Source of the DNA: an uncultured bacterium
Lineage (GTDB): Bacteria; Bacillota; Clostridia; Lachnospirales; Lachnospiraceae
Assembly (NCBI GenBank): GCA_905214955.1
Contig: CAJMON010000007.1
Span: forward strand, 1 to 61,816
Length of the DNA: 61,816 nucleotides
Direction of reading: 5' to 3'
The notes beneath the pieces were generated by a model. The model was given only the letters and a program-made list of their open reading frames with translations. It was not told the DNA's origin and searched no databases. Of this stretch, positions 44,071 through 51,162 are shown in pieces (within the stretch, counting starts at the first letter, position 1; every line of letters starts with the position of its first letter). The translations under genes and the position numbers were made by a program.

Positions 44071-44616
44071 ATGGCAAAATTTGTATGTACAGTATGTGGT
44101 TATGTTTACGAAGGTGAAGCAGCTCCTGAAGTCTGTCCGGTATGTAAAGCTCCGGCTTCCAAATTCAACAAAGTAGAATCCGATGAAAAAGTATGGGCTG
44201 CAGAGCATGTTGTAGGCGTTGCAAAAGACGTTCCGGAAGATATCAAAGCTGACCTGCGTGCAAACTTTGAAGGAGAATGCTCCGAAGTTGGTATGTACCT
44301 GGCTATGTCCAGAGTTGCTTTCAGAGAAGGCTATCCGGAAATCGGTCTGTACTGGGAGAAAGCAGCTTACGAAGAAGCAGAACATGCTGCTAAATTTGCA
44401 GAGCTCCTGGGCGAAGTTGTTACCGACAGTACCAAGAAAAACCTGGAAATGCGTGTAGAAGCTGAGAATGGCGCTACCGCCGGCAAGACTGACCTTGCAA
44501 AACGCGCAAAAGCAGCCAATCTGGATGCTATCCACGACACCGTTCACGAAATGGCAAAAGATGAGGCTAGACATGGACGTGCTTTTGAAGGACTGCTGAA
44601 GAGATATTTTGGCTAA
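44071..44616 (+). CDS. Reverse rubrerythrin (rubredoxin domain first)
   Basis: This 181-residue iron protein removes peroxide and oxygen in anaerobes. The order is reversed compared with classical rubrerythrin: an N-terminal rubredoxin site (Cys6, Cys9, Cys22, Cys25) is followed by a four-helix diiron domain with GECSEVGMY, YEEAEHAAKF and KDEARHGRAF. Length matches the reverse rubrerythrins of clostridia, which are repressed by PerR. It is immediately downstream of the PerR-like gene with its own promoter and operator, and has a strong AAAAGGAG site. A clear terminator follows. Confidence 0.94.
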   Translation: MAKFVCTVCGYVYEGEAAPEVCPVCKAPASKFNKVESDEKVWAAEHVVGVAKDVPEDIKADLRANFEGECSEVGMYLAMSRVAFREGYPEIGLYWEKAAYEEAEHAAKFAELLGEVVTDSTKKNLEMRVEAENGATAGKTDLAKRAKAANLDAIHDTVHEMAKDEARHGRAFEGLLKRYFG

Positions 44617-44647
44617 GCTACAAGCCGTATAAAATAAGGATTTTTGC

Positions 44648-44682
44648 AAAGAGAGAATAGAGAAATCTGTTCTCTCTTTTTT
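44648..44682 (+). terminator. Terminator of the rubrerythrin gene
   Basis: AAAGAGAGAA and TTCTCTCTTT pair around a 12-base loop and continue into a T run. Confidence 0.87.
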
Positions 44683-44746
44683 GCTTTTTTGCTGATTTGC
44701 TGATTTTTTGCATTTATTCCAAAATGACCAAATAGAATAATCAAAG

Positions 44747-45085
44747 TTAAACTTTAAAGACACTTTCATAAGCAATCGTCATATTTTTATATTTTTTCTC
44801 TAACTGGATTTTTCGGTTATCGCATTTCTCATAGGGCACTTTTTTCTCAATAGCTGCCTCTACCGTTTTTTGATGTGTCTATGCATAGCGTTTTGCCTGT
44901 TCTGCTTTTTCGTACTTAAATTTCCATGCCACGACTTCTGCGTCGGCTCTTTTCCTTGCATCACTGAATTAACAGCAAGTGCAAGTATCATATTTTTCTT
45001 CGTGTTTGCTGTTCAAAATAACACAGGCATATAAAACATCTTTTCCTGTCAAAGTATAGAGTTCTCTGTCTCTCCTGATTTTCAT
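44747..45085 (-). pseudogene. Third gene of the toxin-antitoxin-like locus, broken by two in-frame stops
   Basis: From ATG 45085 the frame stays open for 38 codons (MKIRRDRELYTLTGKDVLYACVIL...), meets TAA at 44969-44971, continues coding-like for 29 codons (FSDARKRADAEVVAWKFKYE...), meets TAG at 44879-44881, and continues for 43 more (THQKTVEAAIEKKVPYEK...) to TAA at 44747-44749. There is no frameshift: all three parts share one frame and read as a charged helical protein. The start overlaps the stop of the HTH gene (ATGA), so it was translationally coupled. I do not recognise the family. It may be a decayed gene; the first 38 codons could still be translated. Confidence 0.7.
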
Positions 45086-45723
45086 ATTTCCAGCAGTTCT
45101 TCACTCTTACATCCCAGTCCTCTGGCCAGCTTCAGCACATCAATGGCCTTTGTATGGTTGATATCTCTCTGGCGCTGTTCAAAAAGCTGGATCTGGCGAA
45201 TCGACACACCGGTCCTTTTTGCCAGCTCGCTTTGAGACAAACCGGCCAGTGTCCGAAGCCGTTTCAAATTGGTTTCCACATAGTATTGGTTCCATTTTTC
45301 ATCCATAACTTCCACAAATTTGGAAATATCCATTTCGTGATAGACCGGATACATGTTTAAAATCTCTTCAATTGAGACTGCATGATAAATTTTCATGAAA
45401 CTCCGCCCTGTGTACCATTGATAATAGGCCAGTGCCCAGCCACACCAGTACTCCGGCGATTTATCCAGATACATCTCATCTTCCAGTTCTGGAATCGACA
45501 GCCCTGATTTCCGAAGCACTTCTTTGACCAGTTCACATCCATTTTTTCCTGCTACATAAGTCGGATTTCCGGTCTGAAACTGCATCGAAACATCCGATAC
45601 CAGAAACATCTCATAAAACTGATTCGGAGAAAATTCATAAGTATTTACTGCATAGTCCATCATATCCCCAAGTATTTTCTGTGCAGTACTCAAATAGTCT
45701 TCAGAATAAGCGTGGATCACCAT
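45082..45723 (-). CDS. HTH protein, probable antitoxin partner of the DUF3990 protein
   Basis: This 213-residue protein has an N-terminal helical domain (about 1-140, YVAGKNGCELVKEVLRKSG, LDKSPEYWCGWALAYYQWYTGRSF) and a C-terminal Xre-type helix-turn-helix (about 150-210, LKRLRTLAGLSQSELAKRTGVSIRQIQLFEQRQ). Its start lies inside the preceding toxin-like gene (23-base overlap) with a GAGGGAA site. The order, overlap and DNA-binding domain fit an antitoxin that also represses the operon through the palindrome at 46400-46423. The N-terminal domain may bind and neutralise the toxin-like partner; this is inferred. Confidence 0.8.
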   Translation of the reverse strand: MVIHAYSEDYLSTAQKILGDMMDYAVNTYEFSPNQFYEMFLVSDVSMQFQTGNPTYVAGKNGCELVKEVLRKSGLSIPELEDEMYLDKSPEYWCGWALAYYQWYTGRSFMKIYHAVSIEEILNMYPVYHEMDISKFVEVMDEKWNQYYVETNLKRLRTLAGLSQSELAKRTGVSIRQIQLFEQRQRDINHTKAIDVLKLARGLGCKSEELLEI

Positions 45724-46378
45724 TTTCCATTCCCTCTCGCATAATATCCAATATAAACAGTTCGTTTAAATCTGCTTTCTGTCGTTTACTCATTCGATAT
45801 TCTTTTCTGGCGGCACGCTCCCGCTCTATTTTCTTTATATAGTACGCCTGCATGTCAACCGGTTCACTTTTTACATATTGGATTTTTTCAAATGCCTGCG
45901 GACTTTTCAAGACAATCTGCTCACCAAGTTTCCCAAGCTGCATAGCTTCCGAAAGCTTCTGTAACGAGATTACCCCTGCCACAAAATCCTGTGCAAACGA
46001 AAAATAAGAATCATCCGCCCGATATCCTATAATCACATCATATTCTGAAATATCCAGCAAAAAATGTTCCTTCAGATACCTTTTCCCCTCTTCTGCAATA
46101 CTTCCATTCTGCCAGTATGTCCTGTTATCAGCCAATAATGCAAGCCAGTTCAAAATATGATACTTGCCACTATTCAGGTTCAACACCCGGAAGCCTTCCA
46201 AATCCAGTTTATAGATATTGACATATCCATTTGTCTGTTTTGCACATGCCCATTCTTTCGCCAGTTCTATTTCCTCGGTACAATAAAATCCCCTTCCATA
46301 ATCATTGTTTCTTGCACCCTTTCCATATTCCGGTTTTTCCAAAATGATCTGTGAGCCATGGTATAACGTTCTTTCCAT
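45701..46378 (-). CDS. DUF3990-type protein, ADP-ribosyltransferase-like toxin candidate
   Basis: This 225-residue protein begins with LYHGSQIILEKPEYGKGARNNDYGRGFYCT, the DUF3990 layout. It recalls the ADP-ribosyltransferase fold: a YHG near residue 6, then a DYGRGFY beta strand. GYRADDSYFSF and QIVLKSPQAFEKIQYV later in the protein would supply the third catalytic strand. A basic tail (IKKIERERAARKEYRMSKRQK) precedes the end. The ATG at 46378 follows AAGGGTGATG; the longer reading from 46444 crosses the operator and is rejected. It is the first gene of the operon, ahead of an HTH protein. Toxicity and target are not shown. Confidence 0.78.
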   Translation of the reverse strand: MERTLYHGSQIILEKPEYGKGARNNDYGRGFYCTEEIELAKEWACAKQTNGYVNIYKLDLEGFRVLNLNSGKYHILNWLALLADNRTYWQNGSIAEEGKRYLKEHFLLDISEYDVIIGYRADDSYFSFAQDFVAGVISLQKLSEAMQLGKLGEQIVLKSPQAFEKIQYVKSEPVDMQAYYIKKIERERAARKEYRMSKRQKADLNELFILDIMREGMENGDPRLF

Positions 46379-46399
46379 TCCATCACCCTTTCTTGCTTT

Positions 46400-46428
46400 A
46401 TTATATCGCTTATGCGATATAATCACAA
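46400..46428 (-). promoter_or_regulatory. Promoter and palindromic operator of the toxin-antitoxin-like operon
   Basis: A perfect palindrome with arms ATTATATCGC and GCGATATAAT around TTAT (46400-46423) fills the whole space between -35 TTGTGA (46428-46423, minus strand) and covers the -10 TATAAT (46405-46400), 17 bases apart. A dimer bound there would block the promoter, which fits autoregulation by the HTH protein. Confidence 0.78.
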
Positions 46429-46495
46429 GCATTTTCTTTAACACTTTTCATTATTCATGTTTTTCTCCTTCTTTTGATTGCTCGTTGAATTTAAA

Positions 46496-46543
46496 AACTG
46501 CGCATCTCTCATTACAAAAGTAACAAGAACTTGATGCGCAGTT
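46496..46543 (-). terminator. Hairpin after the secreted Ig-like gene
   Basis: Perfect 11-base arms AACTGCGCATC and GATGCGCAGTT enclose a long loop. On the minus strand the second arm runs into TTTTTAAA, suggesting a terminator for the gene at 46584. Confidence 0.7.
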
Positions 46544-46583
46544 CTTTCAATCAATTCTATTCTATACTTTTCTGTGTTTGGAT

Positions 46584-47234
46584 TTAGATATCCAGATATA
46601 ATGCATAGGAATAATTTTTGCTGGTATTTTTATATATGACCTGGACATAATAGTTCGCATCCAGCGTGATGCTGCTTCCATTTTTGATCTTCTTCGCTTT
46701 TCCAGTTCCATGCTCACACAAGTACAATCCTGTGAGCTTATAGCCCTTTTTCATGGAAATATTGATTTTTCCTTTTTGAACGTTCCCTTTACCTAAAGCA
46801 ACCATATATTTTTTGTTAAGTTCTTTTGTATAATCTGCTTTTCCAATGCTGCATTTACTGACTGGATTGGTATAGTTATATACACGGATCTTAGTTTTAA
46901 ATGTGTAGACTTTTCCGCTTTTTCTCTTTAACTTAAAGGTTACTGTGGAACTGCCTGCTTTTTTCGCGTTCACCAAAATCGTCCAGTCATCGATAAACGG
47001 AGCTTTTTTTACTGTCACTACGTTGGTGTTGCTGGATTTTAATTTCAAAATTTTATCGGATTTGACGGAATTTACAACTCCATATCCCTTCTCCTGTCCT
47101 TTCATCATAACAAATGACTTTGACACAAACGGTTTGCCAGCTGCATAGGCCGTGGCAGGTGCTGCTGCAAGGTCTGTCACAAGAAATGTCAGCACCAGAA
47201 CCAATGCAAGAATTACATGTTTTCCCTTTTTCAT
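46584..47234 (-). CDS. Small secreted Ig-like, lysine-rich protein (paralog of the protein at 9433)
   Basis: This 216-residue protein has a signal peptide (about 1-32, ending ATAYAAG). The first half has SSNTNVVTVKKAPFIDD and KKAGSSTVTFKLKRKSGKVYTFK, like a Big_2 domain. The second half has YTNPVSKCSIGKADYTKEL and KNGSSITLDANYYVQVIY. The same landmarks in the same order are in the 230-residue protein at 9433, so they are diverged paralogs. Each ends soon after a hydrophobic strand. The ATG follows AGGAGGG. Function unknown. Confidence 0.8.
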   Translation of the reverse strand: MKKGKHVILALVLVLTFLVTDLAAAPATAYAAGKPFVSKSFVMMKGQEKGYGVVNSVKSDKILKLKSSNTNVVTVKKAPFIDDWTILVNAKKAGSSTVTFKLKRKSGKVYTFKTKIRVYNYTNPVSKCSIGKADYTKELNKKYMVALGKGNVQKGKINISMKKGYKLTGLYLCEHGTGKAKKIKNGSSITLDANYYVQVIYKNTSKNYSYALYLDI

Positions 47235-47302
47235 ACAAAACCCTCCTAGTTTTTTCTTTTATTATACAATATTGTTTACAGATAGTACAACCAAATTTGT
47301 TG

Positions 47303-47333
47303 AAAAAACAGACCAGAGAATCTCCCCGGCCTG
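47303..47333 (-). terminator. Terminator of the sugar-type ABC operon
   Basis: On the minus strand CAGGCC and GGTCTG pair (one G.T) around a GA/TC-rich inner stem and are followed by TTTTTT. Confidence 0.78.
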
Positions 47334-47349
47334 CTCCTCTTCTTCTTTT

Positions 47350-48276
47350 TCAACCTTTTACGGAACCAATCATGACACCTTTTACGAAATATTTCTGAAT
47401 AAACGGATAAATAATAGCAATCGGGATCATGGTGACTACGATCAGCGCATATTTGATGACGTTTGCAAGCCGTGCAATCTGCAGCTGCAGCTCCGGATCG
47501 GACACGGTAGACGGGTCAATCTGGCTGGAGATCAGGATTTGCTTTAAAATAATCGGCAGGGTGTACTTGTTGGGATCATTCAAATACAGCATTGCATTGA
47601 AATACGTGTTCCAGTGAGCCACTCCGTAGAACAGCACCAGAACTGCGATAACAGAACCGGACAGCGGAAGTACAATCCGAAGGAAAAACAGGAAATCGTT
47701 GCATCCGTCCATTTCCGCCGCCTCATACAGCTCTTTCGGGATGTTGGAGCGGATAAAAGTTCTGGCAATGATCAGATTGTAGGCGTTGATGGCACCCGGA
47801 AGTACCATGGCCCACATGGTATTCATAATATGCAGACTCCTTACCAGGATATAGTTTGGAATCATGCCGCCGCCGAAAAACATGGTAAAGGTAAACAGAA
47901 ACATGATCTTATTAATGCCTGGCAGTTCCACTCTGGTCAGTGCATAGGCTGCACACATGGTAAGCGCCACATTGATAGCTGTTCCCACGATCATATAAAT
48001 CAGAGAATTACGGAAACCAACGAGCACATCCCGGTCATTAAATACTGTCTTATATCCATCCAAACTGAATTCCACCGGCCACAGGAATACTTTTCCTGCC
48101 GAAACCGCATCGCCCGATGAAAAAGATGCTGCAAGGACAAACAGAATGGGATATAGTACCACGATAAAAAACAACGTAATGATGATGCCCGTAATGATAT
48201 AGAAAATCATATCGGAACGGCTGATGATTTTTTTAGACCGTTTCTTTCTTTTTGAAGTCTCTTTTGTCATTTCCAT
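47350..48276 (-). CDS. Sugar-type ABC transporter permease, LplC/YtcP family
   Basis: This 308-residue permease has a basic N-terminus (KRKKRSKKII), six helices, and the coupling motif ELYEAAEMDGCNDFLFFLRIVLP. The long fourth segment TFTMFFGGGMIPNYILVRSL and the YTLPIILKQIL loop are typical of YtcP/LplC proteins, which import oligosaccharides such as polygalacturonate fragments. The ATG at 48276 follows AGGAGGCG; the longer reading adds residues from the intergenic ribosome site. It ends the operon before a terminator. Confidence 0.9.
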   Translation of the reverse strand: MEMTKETSKRKKRSKKIISRSDMIFYIITGIIITLFFIVVLYPILFVLAASFSSGDAVSAGKVFLWPVEFSLDGYKTVFNDRDVLVGFRNSLIYMIVGTAINVALTMCAAYALTRVELPGINKIMFLFTFTMFFGGGMIPNYILVRSLHIMNTMWAMVLPGAINAYNLIIARTFIRSNIPKELYEAAEMDGCNDFLFFLRIVLPLSGSVIAVLVLFYGVAHWNTYFNAMLYLNDPNKYTLPIILKQILISSQIDPSTVSDPELQLQIARLANVIKYALIVVTMIPIAIIYPFIQKYFVKGVMIGSVKG

Positions 48277-48286
48277 TGCACGCCTC

Positions 48287-49210
48287 CTAGAAGATAGAAT
48301 CATTGGTCAGCCGTTTGCTGATTCCGTTGACAATGACCAGCAGAATAAAGTTAATCACGGAGTTAAACATACCAATGGCCGTTGACAGGGAGAAATCACC
48401 GATTCCGCTCTGCAGACCTACTTTGTACACATACGTGGAAATTACTTCACTGCAGGCAATGTTCAGGTCATTCTGCATCAGCAATGCTTTTTCAAAGCTT
48501 ACATTCATAATGCCGCCGGCTGCCAGGATCAGCATGATTACTGCGGTGCCGCGGATGCACGGCCAGTCGATATAGATCATTCTCTGGAACCTGCTTGCTC
48601 CGTCAATGCAGGCTGCCTCATGAAGACTCTGATCTACGCTGGAAAGGGATGCAATGTAAATGATGGCATTATAACCGGTACTCTGCCAGATACCTGACCA
48701 TACAAAAATATGCTTGAAATATTTTCCTTTTGACAGGATATCCGGTGCACTCTGGCCGGTAAAGAAAGTGTACAGGCTTCCATAGATACCTGCTCGGCTG
48801 TTTAACAGCTGGAAAATAATACCTACTATCACAACGGTAGAAATAAAATGAGGAATGTACGTTACACTCTGGACGATCTTTCCATAACGTCTTGCCGGAA
48901 ATGCATTCAGCAGCAGTGCGAACAGAATCGGGATTGGAAATCCCACCAGCAGAGAATACACTGCCAGGGTCAGAGTATTTTTCAGGACGATGGTAAATTT
49001 GTACGACCGGAAAAATTTCAGGAAGTTGTCAAATCCGACCCATGGGCTTCCCAGGATTCCTTTTGAAAGATCATATTTTTTGAATGCCAGCACCAGTCCT
49101 CCCATAGGAATATAGCAGAACACGATCAGATAGATAACCGGGAGCAGCAGCAGCGCATACACCTGCCAGCCAGACCGCATTCTTTGCCAGACGGATTTTT
49201 TCTTACTCAT
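48287..49210 (-). CDS. Sugar-type ABC transporter permease, LplB/YteP family
   Basis: This 307-residue partner permease has the family start LLLLPVIYLIVFCYIPMGGLVLAFKKYD, about six helices and the coupling motif LHEAACIDGASRFQRMIYIDWP. It lies ten bases before the second permease and about 100 bases after the binding-protein gene, from which it is separated by a strong hairpin (49239-49283). No ATPase is encoded here; transporters of this family usually borrow a shared MsmK-type ATPase encoded elsewhere. Confidence 0.9.
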   Translation of the reverse strand: MSKKKSVWQRMRSGWQVYALLLLPVIYLIVFCYIPMGGLVLAFKKYDLSKGILGSPWVGFDNFLKFFRSYKFTIVLKNTLTLAVYSLLVGFPIPILFALLLNAFPARRYGKIVQSVTYIPHFISTVVIVGIIFQLLNSRAGIYGSLYTFFTGQSAPDILSKGKYFKHIFVWSGIWQSTGYNAIIYIASLSSVDQSLHEAACIDGASRFQRMIYIDWPCIRGTAVIMLILAAGGIMNVSFEKALLMQNDLNIACSEVISTYVYKVGLQSGIGDFSLSTAIGMFNSVINFILLVIVNGISKRLTNDSIF

Positions 49211-49238
49211 TCTGCTTCCTCACTTTCGTCTTATCTAA

Positions 49239-49283
49239 GAAGGCACTGCCGGAATCCTTTCCTGCAGGTCCGGCAGTGCCTTC
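49239..49283. promoter_or_regulatory. Intercistronic hairpin between binding-protein and permease genes
   Basis: Perfect 15-base arms GAAGGCACTGCCGGA and TCCGGCAGTGCCTTC enclose 15 bases. The minus-strand side is followed by TTAG, not a T run, so it probably stabilises the upstream binding-protein message or partly stops transcription. This is a common way to make more binding protein than permease. Confidence 0.7.
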
Positions 49284-49312
49284 CGCTCTTTCTTTTTATA
49301 GTTCTTATCTGC

Positions 49313-50938
49313 TTATTCAGCGGATGTTCTGTCGTAAGCAGCCTGTGCTTTTTCGATCATCTGCTGTAATCCCATGTTGTCAAGTTCTTCCAGATAGTTG
49401 TCCCAGTCAGACAGCGGTCTGTTGCCGGTAATAAACTCAGCCATGCTGCTGGATACATAAGTGGTTACATCTGTTGCGATTCCGGAGATTCCTTCTGCTT
49501 CTTCTTCGGTGTAGTTTAAGGACGGCATCAGCTGCGGATGTGCTTCATAGTACATGGAGTAGGAAGTAGAACGCAGCACTGCGTTTCTGTTGTCGTCTCC
49601 GTTCTGCATGGAGTCCAGTCCGCGGTAATCATCGGTGCTTAAGTAGTGCGGGCACGCCCCATACCAGTGTTTATTCTGTACTTTAGACCACTGGTTGTCC
49701 AGAATGGCAATCTTGCAGGGGATGTCAAGCATATCCTGATACAGACCGACTTTCTCAGAAGTAACAGCTTCATCCGTGGACCAGTCTACATTTTCCTCAC
49801 CATAACGGGTGGTATAAGATACATCCTGGCGGTACAGCAGATCGCCTGCCTGCATAGCAAGGTCAACATCTTCACAGTCTTTGGTTACGTTCCAGTACAG
49901 GTTCGGTGTATACTGATAAGTTGCTGCATAAGCAATGCCTTCCGGTCCTGCAAGAGGTGCCAGCAGTTCAAAATCCTGGAAGTTTTCGGAATCCAGAGAT
50001 CCGGTCCAGTATCCCCAGCCGCCTGCGCATACACAGCCAACAGCATTCGGATTCTGATCCAGCATTGCGGTAAACTGTGTGGAATCCATGGTGAACATAG
50101 ACGGATCAAGGAGACCTTCTTCACTTAAGGAGTTCATGTACTCCAGGCCCTGTTTCCACTCTTCCGTTGCAAACGGTGCAATCACAGTCTTGCCATCTGC
50201 ATCCAGTGCCAGTCCGTTGTTTGCCATATTTGCATTATAGAAGATGAAAGAGTTCATCAGGTAATACGGGGTAAATCCTCCCCATACAGCAGAGGTCGCA
50301 CCTGTCAGAGGAATTTCATCCTGAATGCCGTTTCCATTGGGATCCTGGGTTGCAAATGCTTCCAGAACTGCTTTCAGCTCATCGGTTGTGGTCGGTGTTT
50401 CCAGTCCCAGATTGTCCAGCCAGGTCTTGTTGATCCAGCAGCGGTACGGGGTCAGGTTGTAATCTTCCGGTGAATAATCAGCCAGTGTATAGATGTTTCC
50501 GTCCGGGCTTGTGATGGCCTGTACGATTGCGTTTCTGGTTTCCTCATCAATGGCATTGAAGTTAGGAGTCTTGGATGCATCGCCGATGTAATCGTTGAGT
50601 GCCTGGAACACACCCTTGGAGCCGTACTCTGCAACTTCCAGGTTAGTCAGCTGCATACATACCACATCTGGAAGTTTCTCACCGGAGCTTGCCATCAGAG
50701 CCAGTTTTGATTTTGCATCTTCCAGAGAAGTGGGAAGCAGCATAAACTGAATATCTACATTGCATTCCTTCTCTAGCAACTGGGTCAGATAGTTGGTGTC
50801 GTAGTTTTCTACGTTTGCGTTCTGCGGAAGAGCAATGGTCAGTACCTTTGTCTCTTCTGCACTTCCTGTTGTAAAGGGAACTGCAGTAAGCATCATTCCC
50901 AGTGCCATGGCTGCTGCGATCTGTCGTCTCTTTTTCAT
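49313..50938 (-). CDS. Sugar-type ABC transporter substrate-binding protein, LplA/YtcQ family
   Basis: This 541-residue extracellular binding protein has a signal peptide (about 1-27, ending TTGSAEE) with no cysteine for lipidation. The mature part has the YtcQ-like plan: NYLTQLLEKECNVDIQFMLLP, DVVCMQLTNLEVAEYGSKGVFQAL, a calcium-loop-like DPNGNGIQDEIPLTG and a C-terminal helical end. Family members bind oligosaccharides. The ATG follows AGGAGG. It is the first gene of the operon, downstream of a membrane AraC-type regulator on the same strand. Confidence 0.9.
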   Translation of the reverse strand: MKKRRQIAAAMALGMMLTAVPFTTGSAEETKVLTIALPQNANVENYDTNYLTQLLEKECNVDIQFMLLPTSLEDAKSKLALMASSGEKLPDVVCMQLTNLEVAEYGSKGVFQALNDYIGDASKTPNFNAIDEETRNAIVQAITSPDGNIYTLADYSPEDYNLTPYRCWINKTWLDNLGLETPTTTDELKAVLEAFATQDPNGNGIQDEIPLTGATSAVWGGFTPYYLMNSFIFYNANMANNGLALDADGKTVIAPFATEEWKQGLEYMNSLSEEGLLDPSMFTMDSTQFTAMLDQNPNAVGCVCAGGWGYWTGSLDSENFQDFELLAPLAGPEGIAYAATYQYTPNLYWNVTKDCEDVDLAMQAGDLLYRQDVSYTTRYGEENVDWSTDEAVTSEKVGLYQDMLDIPCKIAILDNQWSKVQNKHWYGACPHYLSTDDYRGLDSMQNGDDNRNAVLRSTSYSMYYEAHPQLMPSLNYTEEEAEGISGIATDVTTYVSSSMAEFITGNRPLSDWDNYLEELDNMGLQQMIEKAQAAYDRTSAE

Positions 50939-51122
50939 AAAGCTTTTTACCTCCTGTAGTACCTATAAAATAAATAGTTTTTGCTCAGGCTTTCGGTTCT
51001 TTTTATGTCCATCTCTGTCCGTCTGCCTGCCCCACCTGTTGATGAATCTGTTGTACCACATACACCTTCTCCAGTACAGTCTCAGAATGGATGCTTTCTC
51101 CCAAAAACTGCCAGAAACGCAG

Positions 51123-51147
51123 AAAAAGCCGGAAATTCCAGCTTTTT
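51123..51147 (-). terminator. Hairpin after the membrane AraC regulator gene
   Basis: AAAAAGC and GCTTTTT arms with TGGAA/TTCCG between them form a compact palindrome with a T run on the minus strand, 16 bases beyond the regulator stop. Confidence 0.7.
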
Positions 51148-51162
51148 CCATACTCTCATTTT

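Noticed and set aside
44032..44775. Minus-strand reading frame of 247 codons over rubrerythrin
   Set aside because: The plus-strand frame encodes a complete reverse rubrerythrin with its own promoter and terminator; the antisense frame shows no family features.
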